Numbered from the stretch's first letter, positions 21,339 through 32,865 are shown. The stretch: DNA of 64,000 bases from Perognathus longimembris pacificus (GCF_023159225.1 NC_063167.1:16681360-16745359), one strand, 5' to 3'. Numbers and translations: made by a program. Notes: generated from the letters alone by a model not told the origin.

Positions 21339-22050
21339 TATCCTAGACCTTTTTATGTTTATTTAGTAATTGTTTGGTTTTAGATATATAGTGTAAAGTC
21401 GCTGACCCAAACATGTGGAAATACCATTTGAAAAGAAGTTTGTTATTTTATAGATATGGTCTCTATTGTTCTCCCCTCCCCCCTAACAATCATATATCAA
21501 GGAGACTATGCGCCTTTATTCTCTGTTACAGGCTTGTCTCGCTCAACATTATTTGTTCAAGCTCTGACCATTTCCCTGCAAATGCCATTATTTTCTAATC
21601 ACTATGTAGTATTCCATTGTGTTCAGGTACCACATTTTTTTTGATCCATTCATCTGTAGTGGGGCATCTGGGTTGTTTCCATATTTTGGCTATTGTGAAT
21701 TGTGAAGTGATAAACATGAATGTGCAGGTGTCTTTGTGGTATCCTGGATTCTGTTGTTCAGGATAGATGCCTAGGAGTGGTATGGCTGGGTCATAGGGTA
21801 TGCCTATGCTGAGTTTTTTGAGGAACCTCCATACTGTTCTCCAGAGTGGTTGTACTAGTTTACACTCCCACCAACAGTAGAGAAGGGTTGCTCTTTCTCC
21901 GCATCCCCTCCATCATTTGTTGTTGCCTGAGTTCAGAGTATAGGCCATTCTAACTGGAGTGAGGTGGTATCTCAGAGTTGTTTTTATTTGCATTTCCTTT
22001 ACTGCCAGGGATGTTGAACATTTCCTCATATATTTCTTTGCACAGGCACC
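21339..22050 (-). mobile_element. LINE-1 ORF2 3'-end fragment
   Basis: It corresponds closely to 36130-36850 of the other L1 (shared landmarks CATTTGTTGTTGCCTGAGTTC and GATCCATTCATCTGT on the plus strand). It lacks the 3' UTR and abuts an IDL monomer at 21338. No target-site duplication was found. Confidence 0.88.
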
Positions 22051-22175
22051 CTTCTTATAGTGAGTTCTTGTATAATCCTCATTCAAATTTCCCCTAATAT
22101 AAACATTTTTACCTCTAATGTAACTATTTTATTTTACAACAGTAAATTGGTCCAAATGAAAAAAAAAAGCAAAAC

Positions 22176-22275
22176 AGGTATGTTGGTGTTCGCATATAGC
22201 CCCAGCACTTGGGAAATGAAAGGAGAATGATCATAAGATGGAGGCTAGCCTGAGCTGTATAGCAAGATATTGTCT
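22176..22275 (+). mobile_element. B1-like monomer, diverged
   Basis: CCCCAGCACTTGGGAAATG and GGCTAGCCTGAGCTGTATAGCAAG landmarks. Confidence 0.6.
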
Positions 22276-22290
22276 TAAAAATAGTAACAA

Positions 22291-22505
22291 GGCTAGGAAT
22301 GTGGCTTAGTGAGAGTGCTTGCCTAGCATGCATGAAGCCCTGAGTTCGATTCCTCAAGCACCACATATACAGAAAAAGCAGGAAGTGGCCTCTGTGGCTC
22401 AAGTGGTTGAGTGCTTAGTCTTGAGCAAAAAAGAAGCCAGGGCCAGGGCTCAGGCCCTGAGTCCAAACTGTAGGACTGGTAAATAATAATAATGGTAATA
22501 ATAAC
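22291..22505 (+). mobile_element. IDL-Geo SINE with TAA-rich tail
   Basis: Complete; tail AATAATAATGGTAATAATAACAAC. Confidence 0.88.
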
Positions 22506-22984
22506 AACAAAAACCACCACTGGTATATTACTATTAATAAAACTTCTAGGTTATATTCATATTTCACTGGTTCTAGGATCCCATCCAGGGCACAACATTG
22601 TATTTAGTCATCCTGTGTCCTTGGGCTGCTGAGATCTGACAGTTCCTGTCTTTGCTTGTTCCCTTGGTTGTGACAGTCTTCTGGACTACTAGTTGGGTAC
22701 TTTGCAGACTGTCCCTCAGTTTGGGTTTACCTAATGTTTTCCTCCTGACTTGACTGGAGCTATGGGTAATGGAGAATTCCCTTGTCATGTTAGGGAATAC
22801 TTGCTACTGCCTGTACTTAGCACAAAAAGTATTATTGATGATCCATCCCCTGCTTAACATGGAGTTTCCGTGTTTTTCTCCTTTGTAAGCTATTAGTTCT
22901 TTTCCTGTATTTTTTCATTGATAATGAATATCTAATCATTTCCATTGTCATTCTCTTGATTGGGAATGATAGGACTACCTTTAT

Positions 22985-23213
22985 TTATTCCATTTACTTA
23001 TTGCTGGTACTGGGACTTGAACTCAAGGCTTGGGTACTGTCCCCTAACTTTTTCATTCAAGGCTAGTGGTCTCCTACTCGAGCTCTACTTCCAGCTTTTT
23101 GGGTGGCTAATTGGAGCTAAGAGTCTTACAAACTTGCCTGCCTGGGTCTACTTAGAACTGTGATCATCTGAGTAGCTATGATTACAGGCATGAGCTACTG
23201 GCACCTGGCCGAA
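22985..23213 (-). mobile_element. 7SL-Geo SINE
   Basis: Antisense copy with a short internal loss before GAGTAGCTATG. Confidence 0.85.
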
Positions 23214-23365
23214 CACCTTACTATATTGACAAGAACTTCCTGCTCAGTCTTTTGCCTGGATGGAAACTTATATGCTTTAGTTCATCAATTGCAATTATCT
23301 TCTCCAAGGGAGTCATTTTACATTTTAATTTTGTTTGTAATGTCTTGTAGTATACCTGTTTCTTT

Positions 23366-23568
23366 CTTTTTTTTTTTTCCAGTCTTGGAGTTTGGACTCA
23401 GGGCTTGAGCAATGTCCCTGGCTTCTTTTTGACCAAAGCTAGCACTCTGCCACTTGAGCCCCAGCGCCACTTCTGGCCATTTTCTGTATATGTGGTGCTG
23501 GGGAATCGAACCAAGGGCTTCATGTATACGAGGCAAGCACTCTTGTCACTAGGCCATATTCCCAGCCC
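23366..23568 (-). mobile_element. IDL-Geo SINE
   Basis: Complete antisense copy starting from a T-rich run. Confidence 0.9.
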
Positions 23569-23699
23569 AGTTTTTTTTATTTCTTATGATACTGAGGATT
23601 GAGCCCAGAAAATGCTAGGCAATTTTTCTGGGAAAGTTCGGAGGTAGGACTTGAATTTAGGGCTTGGGTACTATTCCTGACCTTTTGTGCTCAAAGCTA

Positions 23700-23982
23700 A
23701 CATTCTATCACTTTTTTTGTTTTTGTTTATATGTATTTTCAAACTGATGTACAGAGAGGTTACAGTTTCATATGTTAGGAATTGGATACATTTCTTTTAC
23801 TGTTTGTTACCTCCTCCCTCATTCCCCTCTCCCCCCTCACTTTTTTTTTTTTTGCCAGTCCTGGGGCTTGAACTCAGGGCCTTTCTATATATGTGGTGCT
23901 GAGGAATCGAACCCAGGGCTTCATGTATAGGAGGCAAGCACTTGCCTCTAGGCCATATTCCCAGACCACATTCTATCACTTT
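23700..23982 (-). mobile_element. SINE/L1-3'-end composite within one target-site duplication
   Basis: ACATTCTATCACTTT is repeated exactly at 23700-23714 and 23968-23982. Between the copies, reading the minus strand, come an internally deleted IDL-Geo SINE (23967 to about 23850), an A run, a stretch resembling the L1 3' UTR (about 23838-23725, compare 35590-35660), and a terminal A-rich tail. The whole unit interrupts a minus-strand 7SL-Geo SINE. Confidence 0.7.
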
Positions 23983-24021
23983 GATCCACTGCTCCTTTTT
24001 CAGTTTTTAGGTGGTTAATTG

Positions 24022-24229
24022 TTTGTTTTGTTTTTGTTGCCAGTCCTGGGGCGTGGACTCAGGGCCTGAGCACTGTCCCTGGCTTCTTTTTGCTCAAGGC
24101 TAGCACTCTGCCACTTGAGCCACAGCGCCACTTCCAGCTTTTTTCTATATATGTGGTGCTGGGGAATCGAACCCAGAGCTTCATGTATACGAGGTGAGCA
24201 CTTTACCACTAGGCCATATTCCCAGTCCC
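24022..24229 (-). mobile_element. IDL-Geo SINE with 14-bp duplication
   Basis: TAGGTGGTTAATTG occurs at 24008-24021 and 24230-24243. Inserted into the older 7SL-Geo copy. Confidence 0.92.
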
Positions 24230-24384
24230 TAGGTGGTTAATTGGAGAGAAGTATCTCCAAACTTTCCTGCCTGGGCTGACTTGGAACTATTATCCTCAAA
24301 TCTCAGTCTCCTGAATTGTTAGAATTACAGGCTTGAGCCTGGCTAGACAAATTTTAAAATTTTTAAATTAAGTTTTAGAAAACT

Positions 24385-24690
24385 TGCAAATGCTAGAAAA
24401 GCATTATACCACTGAGCTATATCCTCAGCCCCTGTACTCATTTTAATCATATTTGTGTACTGTTTTAGTGTGTGTGTGTGCACACACGCGCGCACGACTG
24501 TACTAAGACTTGAACTTGGGACCTTGTATTCTCTTTTTCGCTTAAGGCTGGAGCTCTCTCATTTGAGTCACACCGCCACTTCTGCTTTTTTGCAGTTTAA
24601 TTGCAGTTTATAAGTCTCATGGAAAGGATGGCTTTGAACTGAGATCGTCAGATCTTAGCCTCCAGTATCAGGTATAAGCCCATGATGCCT
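24385..24690 (-). mobile_element. ID-like fragment, CA/GT tract and 7SL-Geo SINE
   Basis: 24385-24433 is an antisense ID piece ending TATCCTCAGCCCC; 24468-24494 is a GTGTGTGCACACACGCGC tract; 24495-24690 is an antisense 7SL-Geo. Confidence 0.7.
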
Positions 24691-24896
24691 CTCCTATTTT
24701 TTTTTCTTGCCACTCCTGGGGCTTAAACTCAGGGCCTGAGCACTGTCCCTGCCTTCTAAAGCTAACACTCTGCCACTTGAGCCACAGTGCCACTTGTGGC
24801 CGTTTTCTGCAGTCCTGGGGAATTGAACCCAAGGCTTCATATATACGAGGTAAGCACTCTTGCCACTAGGCCATATCCCCAGCCCCCTCCTATTTT
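24691..24896 (-). mobile_element. IDL-Geo SINE with 10-bp duplication
   Basis: CTCCTATTTT at 24691-24700 and 24887-24896. Confidence 0.9.
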
Positions 24897-24934
24897 ATTT
24901 TTGTACTTTGGGCTTTTTTTTTCTTCTTTGTTTT

Positions 24935-25030
24935 CTTTTTGGCAGTACTGGGTTTTAATTCAGGGCTTTATGTTTGCTAAGCAGGCTTTCTGCTATTTGA
25001 GCCCTGTCTCAGCCTTCTTTGTGCCTCTGG
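24935..25030 (-). mobile_element. ID-like SINE
   Basis: GGCAGTACTGGGTTTTAATTCAGGG to CTATTTGAGCCCTGTC, an antisense ID relative. Confidence 0.5.
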
Positions 25031-25089
25031 AATGACCCTTCGACTATCAAGCCATGACTCAGCCAAACCCTAATGGCCATGGTTCTAGT

Positions 25090-25400
25090 GACATTTATTC
25101 ATGTTGTCCCCTTGCCTAGAATGCTGAACTTCCTCCCTTCCGGGCAACTTCCTGCTTTTCTTTAACCTCCTCTGGTAGTCAAGTCTCCAGGTAGAATTGG
25201 TTAGTATTCATTTAAGGTATCCAAACTTTTACTAAAGCACATAATGTCCTCTCTTATGTTTCTCTTGTTTCAGTGTGTTATCTGCCTCAATTAGATTGTT
25301 ATCCCTTGAGGGGCTTCAGCTAGTTCTTTCTAAACAGATCACTGAGCTCAATCCAGCTAGTATATATTGAATGCATGAATGGGTAAATGATGAGACTATA
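25090..25400 (+). mobile_element. L2-like relic
   Basis: CCCTTGCCTAGAATGC, AACCTCCTCTGGTAGTCAAG, ATTAGATTGTTATCCCTTGAGG and the closing TATATATTGAATGCATGAATG follow the L2 3' end order. Confidence 0.6.
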
Positions 25401-25474
25401 TAGGCTGGAGGAGTAGTCTTCAGACTTCTTGCTGTTATGCTCCTGAAGAATGTGGGAGGGGGGTGTGGGGTGTG

Positions 25475-25479
<5 letters not shown>

Positions 25480-25521
<42 letters not shown>

Positions 25522-25985
25522 CACTTGAACTCAGAGTCTCAAGTTCTCACTTATTACTCTTACCACTGGTGCTGTAGTACTTGAGCCACACCTCCAGTTC
25601 CCAGCGTTTTGCAGGTTACTTGGAGTCTCTTGGGTCTGTCTCCCACCCTACCTTTCTACCTTTGATCCTTAGATCTCAGTCTCCTGAGTAGCTAGGGTTA
25701 TAAGATTATTAGCCGCCAGTGCCCTGTGCCTCAAGATTTTTTCTTTTTGGGGGGGGGGTGGTGGTCGTGGAGCTTGAACTCTGGAACTGGGCACTGTCCC
25801 TGAGCTCTCCAGTTCAAAGCTAGTATTCTACCACTTTGAGCCACAGTGCCACTTACAGTTTTCTGGTGGTTAATTGGAGATAAGTGTCTCACAGACTTTC
25901 CTGCCCAGGCTGGCTTGAAGTGCGATCCTCCGATCACAACCTCCAGAGTAGCTAGGATTACTGGTGTGAGCCACAGGTGCCCAGC
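25480..25985 (-). mobile_element. (GT)n and two 7SL-Geo SINEs
   Basis: GT run at 25480-25518; antisense SINEs at 25520-25733 and 25745-25985, the second starting with a G run (25750-25758). Confidence 0.8.
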
Positions 25986-25988
25986 CTG

Positions 25989-26477
25989 AAGAATTTTTAT
26001 TTCATTTTAATTTTTTGGGGCTGGGAATATGGCCTAGTGGCAAGAGCGCTTGTCTCATTTTAATTTTTTGCCAGTCGTAGTGCTTGAACTCAGGGCCTGG
26101 GCACTGTCCCCGAGCTTCTTTTGCTCTAGGATAACACCCATCAGTTGAGCCACAGCGCCTCTTTTGGCTTTTTCTGTTTGTGTGGTACTGGAATTGAATT
26201 CAGGGCTTCATGCATGCTAGGCAAGCACTCTACCAATAAGCCACATTCCCAGTCCAAGAATTTTTTTTTTTTTGGCCAGTCCTGGGCCTTGGACTCAGGG
26301 CCTGAGGACTGTCCCTGGCTTCTTTTTGCTCAAGGCTAGCACTCTGCCACTTGAGCCACAGCGCCACTTCTGGCCATTTTCTGTATATGTGGTGCTGGGG
26401 AATTGAACCCAGGGCCTCATGTATATGAGGCAGGCACTCTTGCCACTAGGCCATATCCCCAGCCCCCAAGAATTTTT
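25989..26477 (-). mobile_element. Two successive IDL-Geo insertions at one site
   Basis: Three copies of AAGAATTTTT (25989, 26256, 26468) bracket two antisense IDL-Geo SINEs (to 26255, and 26266-26467). The T tail of the first contains a 37-bp plus-strand IDL piece (26018-26054) between direct repeats. Confidence 0.88.
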
Positions 26478-26965
26478 TTTAACTATGTACCTCACCCCTC
26501 ATGTCTGTGTGGGTTTTAGGAGGAAACAAATGGTTCACTCAGATTGAGACAATCTGAGGACGTTGTTTATAGAAAGGGACTAATTTAGATAAGTGATCAA
26601 GGTATAAGGAAATCATGAGAGATCACACAGGAAGCTGGCACTGGCAACCAGGCTGTTAATATCACAGTCCTAAAGGGCAAGTCTTCTGCCCTAAGTGGGC
26701 CATTAGCTTCCTGTCCACTGACAAGGCTAGCTTGAGTAAGCTTCACAGGGTGACAATCTGAAGGACTAATCCTGACCTCAGTGTTTCCCTCCCCTCCCTC
26801 CAACTCTTCTGCCAATATTCCTCATTGGCCAAACCCAAACCAAAGGAGACATTGATGTCTGCCATCCAAGTCAACCAACTGAGGGAGAAGCCAGGTGAAG
26901 GAGGGCAGAGACTGGATCTGGGGGTGCATGCAGGATATCTGGCACGTTTTTAACTTGATATCCTG
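26478..26965. other. Non-repetitive intergenic sequence
   Basis: Nothing recognised. Confidence 0.5.
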
Positions 26966-26969
26966 GGTT

Positions 26970-27232
26970 CAACCTCAGATGAAAGAAAGAAAGAGAGAAA
27001 GAAAGAGGAAGAAGGGGGCTGGGGATATGGCCTAGTGGCAAAGAGTGCTTGCCTCGTATACATGAAGCCCTGGGTTCAATTCGCCAGCACCACATATACA
27101 GAAAATGGCCAGAAGTGGCGCTGTGGCTCAAGTGGCAGAGTACTAGCCTTGAGCAAAAAGAAGCCAGGGACAGTGCTCAGGCCTGAGTCCAAAGCCCCAG
27201 GATTGGAAAAAAAAAAAAAAAGAGGAAGAAGG
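26970..27232 (+). mobile_element. IDL-Geo SINE with 12-bp duplication
   Basis: AGAGGAAGAAGG at 27004-27015 and 27221-27232; element 27016-27220. A GAAA/GAAG purine tract precedes it. Confidence 0.9.
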
Positions 27233-27300
27233 AAGGAAGGGAGGGAGGAAGGGACGGAGGGAGGAAGGGAGGGAGGGAGGAAGGAAAGGAGGGAAGGGAT
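27220..27300 (+). repeat. GGAA/GGGA tract
   Basis: Purine-only stretch of GGAAGGAAGGGAGGG-type units after the SINE tail. Confidence 0.9.
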
Positions 27301-27479
27301 CATTGCCACTGATATACTTCCTAGCATATTGTAAATATTAAATGTATTAAATAAAACTCTTCTATCACTTAACTGAATCTAAGTACCATCATTATTTGCT
27401 ACTATCATTCATTAAACACACACACACATAGGAACAAACTCTTTATTCAGAGATGTGACAGGAAAGCCACATCAATACT

Positions 27480-27713
27480 TTTGTGTGTGTGCTAGTCTTG
27501 GGCTTGAACTCTGGCCCTGTTGCTGAGCTTTTGTGCTCAAGGCTAGAGCTCTGCTACTTGGATCCAGCACCACCCTGGCTTTTTCTGAGTAATTCATTGA
27601 AGATAAGAGTCTCACAGACTTTCCTACCTAGGTGGGCTTCAATTTCAGTCTGAAATCTTCAGATCTCAGTCTCCTGAGAGGCTGGGATTACGGGTGTGAG
27701 CCACCAGTGCCAA
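27480..27713 (-). mobile_element. 7SL-Geo SINE
   Basis: Complete antisense copy; GTGTGTGTG at its tail end. Confidence 0.85.
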
Positions 27714-27849
27714 GTTTGGACATCACTTCTCTCCTGTATACTTGGCAGGCTCTTGACTTCTCCTTTGGCCCAAATACCTTCTTCATGTAGCATATCCCCA
27801 AGGTTATGGGCCTGTTCTGTGTCCAGAATAAACCTGTTTGTCTTGAGAA

Positions 27850-27853
<4 letters not shown>

Positions 27854-27932
<79 letters not shown>
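27854..27932 (+). repeat. (GA)n microsatellite
   Basis: About 39 uninterrupted GA units. The CCTGTTT / AAACAGG text just outside is an inverted repeat. Confidence 0.95.
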
Positions 27933-27935
<3 letters not shown>

Positions 27936-28149
27936 AACAGGTTTCTCTGCAAGCCTCTTACCAATACCAAAGTGCTTCTGTGCAGCCTACAGGCAGTCTC
28001 AAAAAAAATCCCTTGCAAGGGTGTGGGGAGAGAGCCTGCTCTTCTCCTCTCTGCTCTCTAGCCCTTGTTGGCTGTAGATATTCTGTCCTTTCATCACTGT
28101 CCCTGCAGGACAATGTTGTTCAGCAAGCTGAGCTTTTTTTCTTCTTCTT

Positions 28150-28743
28150 TTGGTGCCAGTAGTGGGGTTTGCAGTCAGGGCTTGCACACTTGCCCTTAGC
28201 TTTTTCACTCAATCTCAATCTTCTACCACTTGAGCCATACCTCCACTTTTGGCTTTTTGGTAGTTAATAGGATATAAGAGTCTCATGGACTTTTCTGCCT
28301 AGGCTGCATAATCCTCAAATATCAGCTTCCTGATTTGCTAGGATTACAGGTGTGAGTCACTGGCACCTAGACAAGCTACATTTCTTAAGACTCCCAAGAA
28401 GTCTCTGACCTTTCTTACCTGTATTACCTCTTCCTTTTTTCTCTTCTGAGGTCCACTGTTGCCCTCCAGAACTCATTGACTTCCTTCTAGAGCTTCTTAT
28501 CTTTTTTTTTTTTTTTTTCAATGTCAGTGCTAGGGCTTGAATTCAAGACCTGGGCATTGTCTCTGAGTTTATGTGCTCATGGCAAGCCCTCTACCACTTG
28601 AGCTACAGCTCCACTTCTGATTTTCTGGTGGTTACTTGGAGACAAGAGTCTCACAGACGTTCCTGCCTGGGCTCGCTTCAAATTGTGATCTTCAGATCTC
28701 AGCCTCTGAGAAGCTAGGATCACAGGACCACCAGCACTCAGCT
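28150..28743 (-). mobile_element. Two 7SL-Geo SINEs
   Basis: Antisense copies at 28150-28373 and 28500-28743 with T-rich ends, separated by 126 bases of non-repetitive DNA. Confidence 0.85.
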
Positions 28744-29128
28744 TCAAAGGATCCCTTTTAAAGGAAACTCCCAGTTCTTAAATTCTTGCGAAAGTGCTCC
28801 CATTTATTGGAAAATATCACTCCCAAATATGTACATGACCTTAACATATCCATAAAGGAGCCTGAGACTGACAACTTGAGACACTTGACTACTTGGACAA
28901 ACTGCCTGCCCTCAGCTTCCTCTGAGGGGGTTACTATGGCTTTATGATGAAATGTTTTAATAAAAATCTAGCTTTTGCTTAAATGAATCTGCTCTTGTAA
29001 GGATTCTTCTATATGTCCACCCCTGAATTCTTTCAGGGTTAAGACCAAGGACTTGACATCTATCTCCCCAGACAGCACCTCCCAAATTAATTACTCTAGG
29101 AGGCTGAGATCTATAGATTGTATCTCTT

Positions 29129-29360
29129 AGCCAGGGGCCTGTGGCTCACACCTGTAATCCTACTCAAGAGGCTGAGATCTGAGGATCACAGTTTAAAGCC
29201 AGCCCAGGCAGGAAAGTCTGTGAGGCTCTTATCTCCAGTAAACTACTCAAAAAAAGCCAGAAGTGACACTGTGGTGCACTCAAGTGGTAGCGCACTAGCC
29301 TTGAGCTATAATAGCTCAGGCACATCGCCTGCCTGAGCCCAGAGTTCAAGCCACATGACA
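29129..29360 (+). mobile_element. 7SL-Geo SINE
   Basis: Complete, with a short internal loss at CCTACTCAAGAGG; ends in A-rich text at 29363. Confidence 0.85.
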
Positions 29361-29365
29361 GACAA

Positions 29366-29756
29366 AAAAAAAAAAGCATTGTGTCTTGAAACCAGCCTGG
29401 ACTGAACTATTCAGAAAAAGACTCTATCTTTGTTTTTTTTTGCCAGTCCTGGGGCTTGAACTCAGGGCCTGAGCACTGTCCATGGCTTCTTTTTGCTCAA
29501 GGCTAGCACTCTGCCACTTTAGCCACAATGCCACTTCTGGCTTTTTCTATATATGTGGTGCTGGGGAAATCAAACCCAGGGCTTCATGTATAGGAGGCGA
29601 GCACTTTACCACTAGGCCATATTCCCAGCCCAGAGAGAGACTCTTATCTCCAGTTAACCAATAAAATGGTAGAACAGAGGCACAGAGAACCATCCATGAG
29701 GGAAAAAGCTGAGCTTGAAGCCCTGAGTTCAAGCCTCGACACTGGTGCACATACAG
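29366..29756 (+). mobile_element. 7SL-Geo fragment split by an antisense IDL-Geo
   Basis: Plus pieces at 29380-29430 and 29633-29756; IDL-Geo on the minus strand at 29431-29632. Confidence 0.8.
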
Positions 29757-30056
29757 AATAATTGCCGACCTAGTTTCTTTTTTAAACTTTCCTGCATCTT
29801 CTGACATGTTTGCCACAAACATGTTTTAATATATAATCAAGAGAAGACTAAGTACTAGTTGCTAGGGCCCCCCCGCCAATCTTGGCTTTGCAGGTCAGGA
29901 GAAGGTTTCATGAGGAAGTTACAAAGGAATGAACATAATTAGTGCTAAAAACAGATTTGGTTGTGTTCAGTTTATAATTATTCTTCAAACTGCACTTATA
30001 TGTTTGATATACTCTTGTCTGTGTGTATTTCACAATTTAAAAACACAGGGTTAGTC

Positions 30057-30195
30057 AGACATGGTGGTACATGCCTGTAATCCCATCTCACTCAGGAGGC
30101 TGAGACCAAGAGGAACATCAAGTTCAAGGCCATCCTAGCTATGTGGTAAATTTGAAGCCAACTTTGGCAATACAGCAAGACTGTATCAAACAAGA
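30057..30195 (+). mobile_element. B1-like monomer
   Basis: GACATGGTGGTACATGCCTGTAATCCC is a clear 7SL-type start. Confidence 0.75.
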
Positions 30196-30224
30196 AACCA
30201 AACAAGAAAGTAAATAAGCTACAT

Positions 30225-30440
30225 GGTCATCAGTGGCTCACACCTGTGGGATCCTAGCTACTCAGGAGGCTAGGATCTGAGGATTTGTTTACAGCCAGCC
30301 CAGGCAGGAAAGTTGCGACTCATCACCAATTAACCACCAAAAAAACTGGAAGTAGAGCCTGTGGCTCAAGTGGTACAGCACTCATTTTGAGCAATAAAAC
30401 TCAAGGACAGCACCAAATCTCTGAGTTCATGTCCCAAGGA
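30225..30440 (+). mobile_element. 7SL-Geo SINE
   Basis: Nearly complete with a GGGATCC insertion in the first motif. Confidence 0.82.
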
Positions 30441-30459
30441 AAATAAGTAAACTAAAAGC

Positions 30460-30793
30460 ACAGGTTTAGCCAGACAGGATAGAACAAGCCTGTAATCCTA
30501 GCACTCACTCTGGAGGCTGAGGCAGGAGAATCCAGAATTCAAAGCCAACCTGGGGTATACAGTAAATTATTCTTAGTACTGAGGTTTGAACACAAGGCCT
30601 GGGCACTATCCCATAACTTTTTTCCTCAGGCTGGTGCTGTACCACTTGAGTCATGTCTCCATTTCCAGCTTTATTTTCTCGTTAATTGGAGATAAGAGTC
30701 TCAAAGGAATTTTTGTCTCAGGCTAGCTTCGATCTTCAAATCTTAGCCTTGTGAATAGCTAGGATTACAGGTGTAAGCTACTGGCAGCGCCCT
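30460..30793 (+). mobile_element. B1-like monomer joined to an antisense 7SL-Geo
   Basis: B1 text at 30465-30562 on plus; minus-strand SINE 30570-30793. Confidence 0.75.
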
Positions 30794-31325
30794 GCAATTC
30801 AATGTCATCTTAGGCTAAACTAGGTACATTCCAGGCAGCATGAAATCATTTTGTACTGAACCATAAATATGATCCTCTTTTGTGGAGAGCCAAGTGGCCT
30901 GAACTGCCACCCAGGACTGCCTTCTGTCACTAAGTCTCCAACACACTGCACTCTGTGTAATTATACACCAGGCCTGAGTTGTTCCCAAATACTATCTTTG
31001 ACACTTAATACTGAAAATCTAGAATTATCCTAAAGCAAAAATTTATGTTACATATGTGTGGGTTTCTTTATAATTTAAGTACGTAATATATCTGAAGCCC
31101 TAAGTAGAAAAAACATTTAAAAAGAGAGAGAGAGAGAAAGAAAAAGCTTGTCAAAGGACAAATTATAATTTAGGTTAGAAGTCTTAATTGGCTTACTTTC
31201 TATTGTAAAAATCAAGTGATACTTCAGAAGATAGTGTTCTGATGGGTTGAGCACAAGATGTCAGTTTTATAAACAGAAGCAGAAGGAAACAGAAGGGGAA
31301 AAAATAAAAAGAAGCTTGTCATTTT
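30794..31325. other. Non-repetitive intergenic sequence
   Basis: Nothing recognised except a short GA run (31124-31138). Confidence 0.5.
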
Positions 31326-31564
31326 AAAGTTACTTTCTTTTAAAAAAATTTTTTTTTGCCAGTCCTGGAGCTTGAACTCAGGGCCTGAGCACTGTCCCTG
31401 GCTTCTTTTTGCTCAAGGCTAGCACTCTGCCACTTGAGCCACAGCGCCACTTCTGGCCGTTTTCTATATATGTGGTGCTGAGGAATCAAACCCAGGGCTT
31501 CATGCATATGAGGCAAGCACTCTTGCCACTAGACCATACTCCTAGGCCCTAAAGTTACTTTCTT
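31326..31564 (-). mobile_element. IDL-Geo SINE with 14-bp duplication
   Basis: AAAGTTACTTTCTT at 31326-31339 and 31551-31564. Confidence 0.92.
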
Positions 31565-31720
31565 AATCCTAGCTACTTAGGAGGCTGAGATCTGAGGACC
31601 ATAGTTCGAAGCCAGCACGGGCAGGAAAGAAGTCTGACAGATTTCTGTCAATTAACCACCAAAAAGCTAGAAGTGGAGCTGTGGTTCAAGCCCTAGGACT
31701 GGCACAGAAATTAATAAATA
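31565..31720 (+). mobile_element. 7SL-Geo SINE with internal deletion
   Basis: Starts inside the left monomer (AATCCTAGCTACTTAGG); the right monomer is cut from GTGGTTCAAG straight to CCCTAGGACTGGC. Confidence 0.8.
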
Positions 31721-31730
31721 AAAATAAAGG

Positions 31731-31975
31731 TGGGGGCTGGGAATGTGGCTTAGTGGTAGAGCGCTTACCTAGCATGCATGAAGTCCTGGGTTCAATTCTT
31801 CAGTACCACATAAACAGAATAAGCCAGAAGTAGCACTGTGGCCCAAGTGGCAGAGTGCTAGCCTTGAGCAAAAGAAGCTCACGGACAGTGCCCAGGCCTT
31901 GAATTCAAGCCCCAGGACTGACAACATACATACATAATACATACATACATACATACACACATACACAAATACATA
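31731..31975 (+). mobile_element. IDL-Geo SINE with CATA-repeat tail
   Basis: Complete to 31922, then CATA units to about 31970. Confidence 0.9.
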
Positions 31976-32034
31976 AATAAATGCAGGAAAACAGCAATAG
32001 AAAAACAACTTAGTTACCATCAGACTGCTTAGGC

Positions 32035-32538
32035 ATCTCATGCCTGTAATCCCAACTACTCAGGCGGCTGAGATCTAAATAAAGATCCAAGTTTGAAGCC
32101 ATCATGGGCAGAACAGTTTTGGAAACTCTTATCTCCAATTAACTACCAAAAGGCTGATAGTGGAGTGGTGGCTGGAGTTTATGGAATGTCATCCCTGGGG
32201 GAAAAAGCTAAGAGACAGCAGGGTGCTGGTGGCTCACTCCTGTAATCCTAGCTACTCAGGAGGCTGAGATCTGAAGATCTCAGTTCAAAGCCAGCCTGAG
32301 CAGGAAAGTCCATGAGACTCTGGTCTCCAATTAACCACCAGAAAACCAGAAGTAGGGCTGTGGCTCAAGTGGTGCAGTACTAACCTTGAGGAAAGAACTC
32401 AAGGACAGCACCCAGGTCCTGAGTTCAAGCCCCAGGACCTATCAAAAAAAAAAATACCTTAAGGAATAGTGCCCACGCCCTGAGTTCAACCCCCTTAAAT
32501 GGCATGTACACGTGCATGTACATACCAACACACACACA

Positions 32539-32582
<44 letters not shown>
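32035..32582 (+). mobile_element. Two or three 7SL-Geo SINEs and (CA)n
   Basis: 32035-32218, 32219-32445 and a tail piece at 32455-32510 (GTGCCCACGCCCTGAGTTCAA), then CA repeats 32528-32581. Confidence 0.82.
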
Positions 32583-32865
32583 CTTCAGGCAGCTCTTTGG
32601 AAGAGCTAAAGGTAGGGGAAACCTTGGCATTTGATTTGCTTAACATCAAATTAATTCAGGTTACTCTTTGCAAGGACTAAAAGTAAGGGAAATCTAGTTG
32701 GCTTCAGATTACTTCAGATTCTTACTTTCTGTAAGGGTTAAAGGTGGAAGAAACCTGAGTATCATTTGGATTAAGCACTTTGCTTGTTTGGGGAAATCTG
32801 CTTGACGTTTCTCATTTCGTCTAGTAACTTAGAAGACCAGAAAACTTAGCTTTAGCTTTTAATAT

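Larger units (their letters stand above)
23640..24345 (-). mobile_element. 7SL-Geo SINE split by two later insertions
   Basis: Pieces at 23640-23714, 23983-24021 and 24244-24340 join into one SINE once the composite insert and the IDL-Geo at 24022-24229 are removed. Confidence 0.75.
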
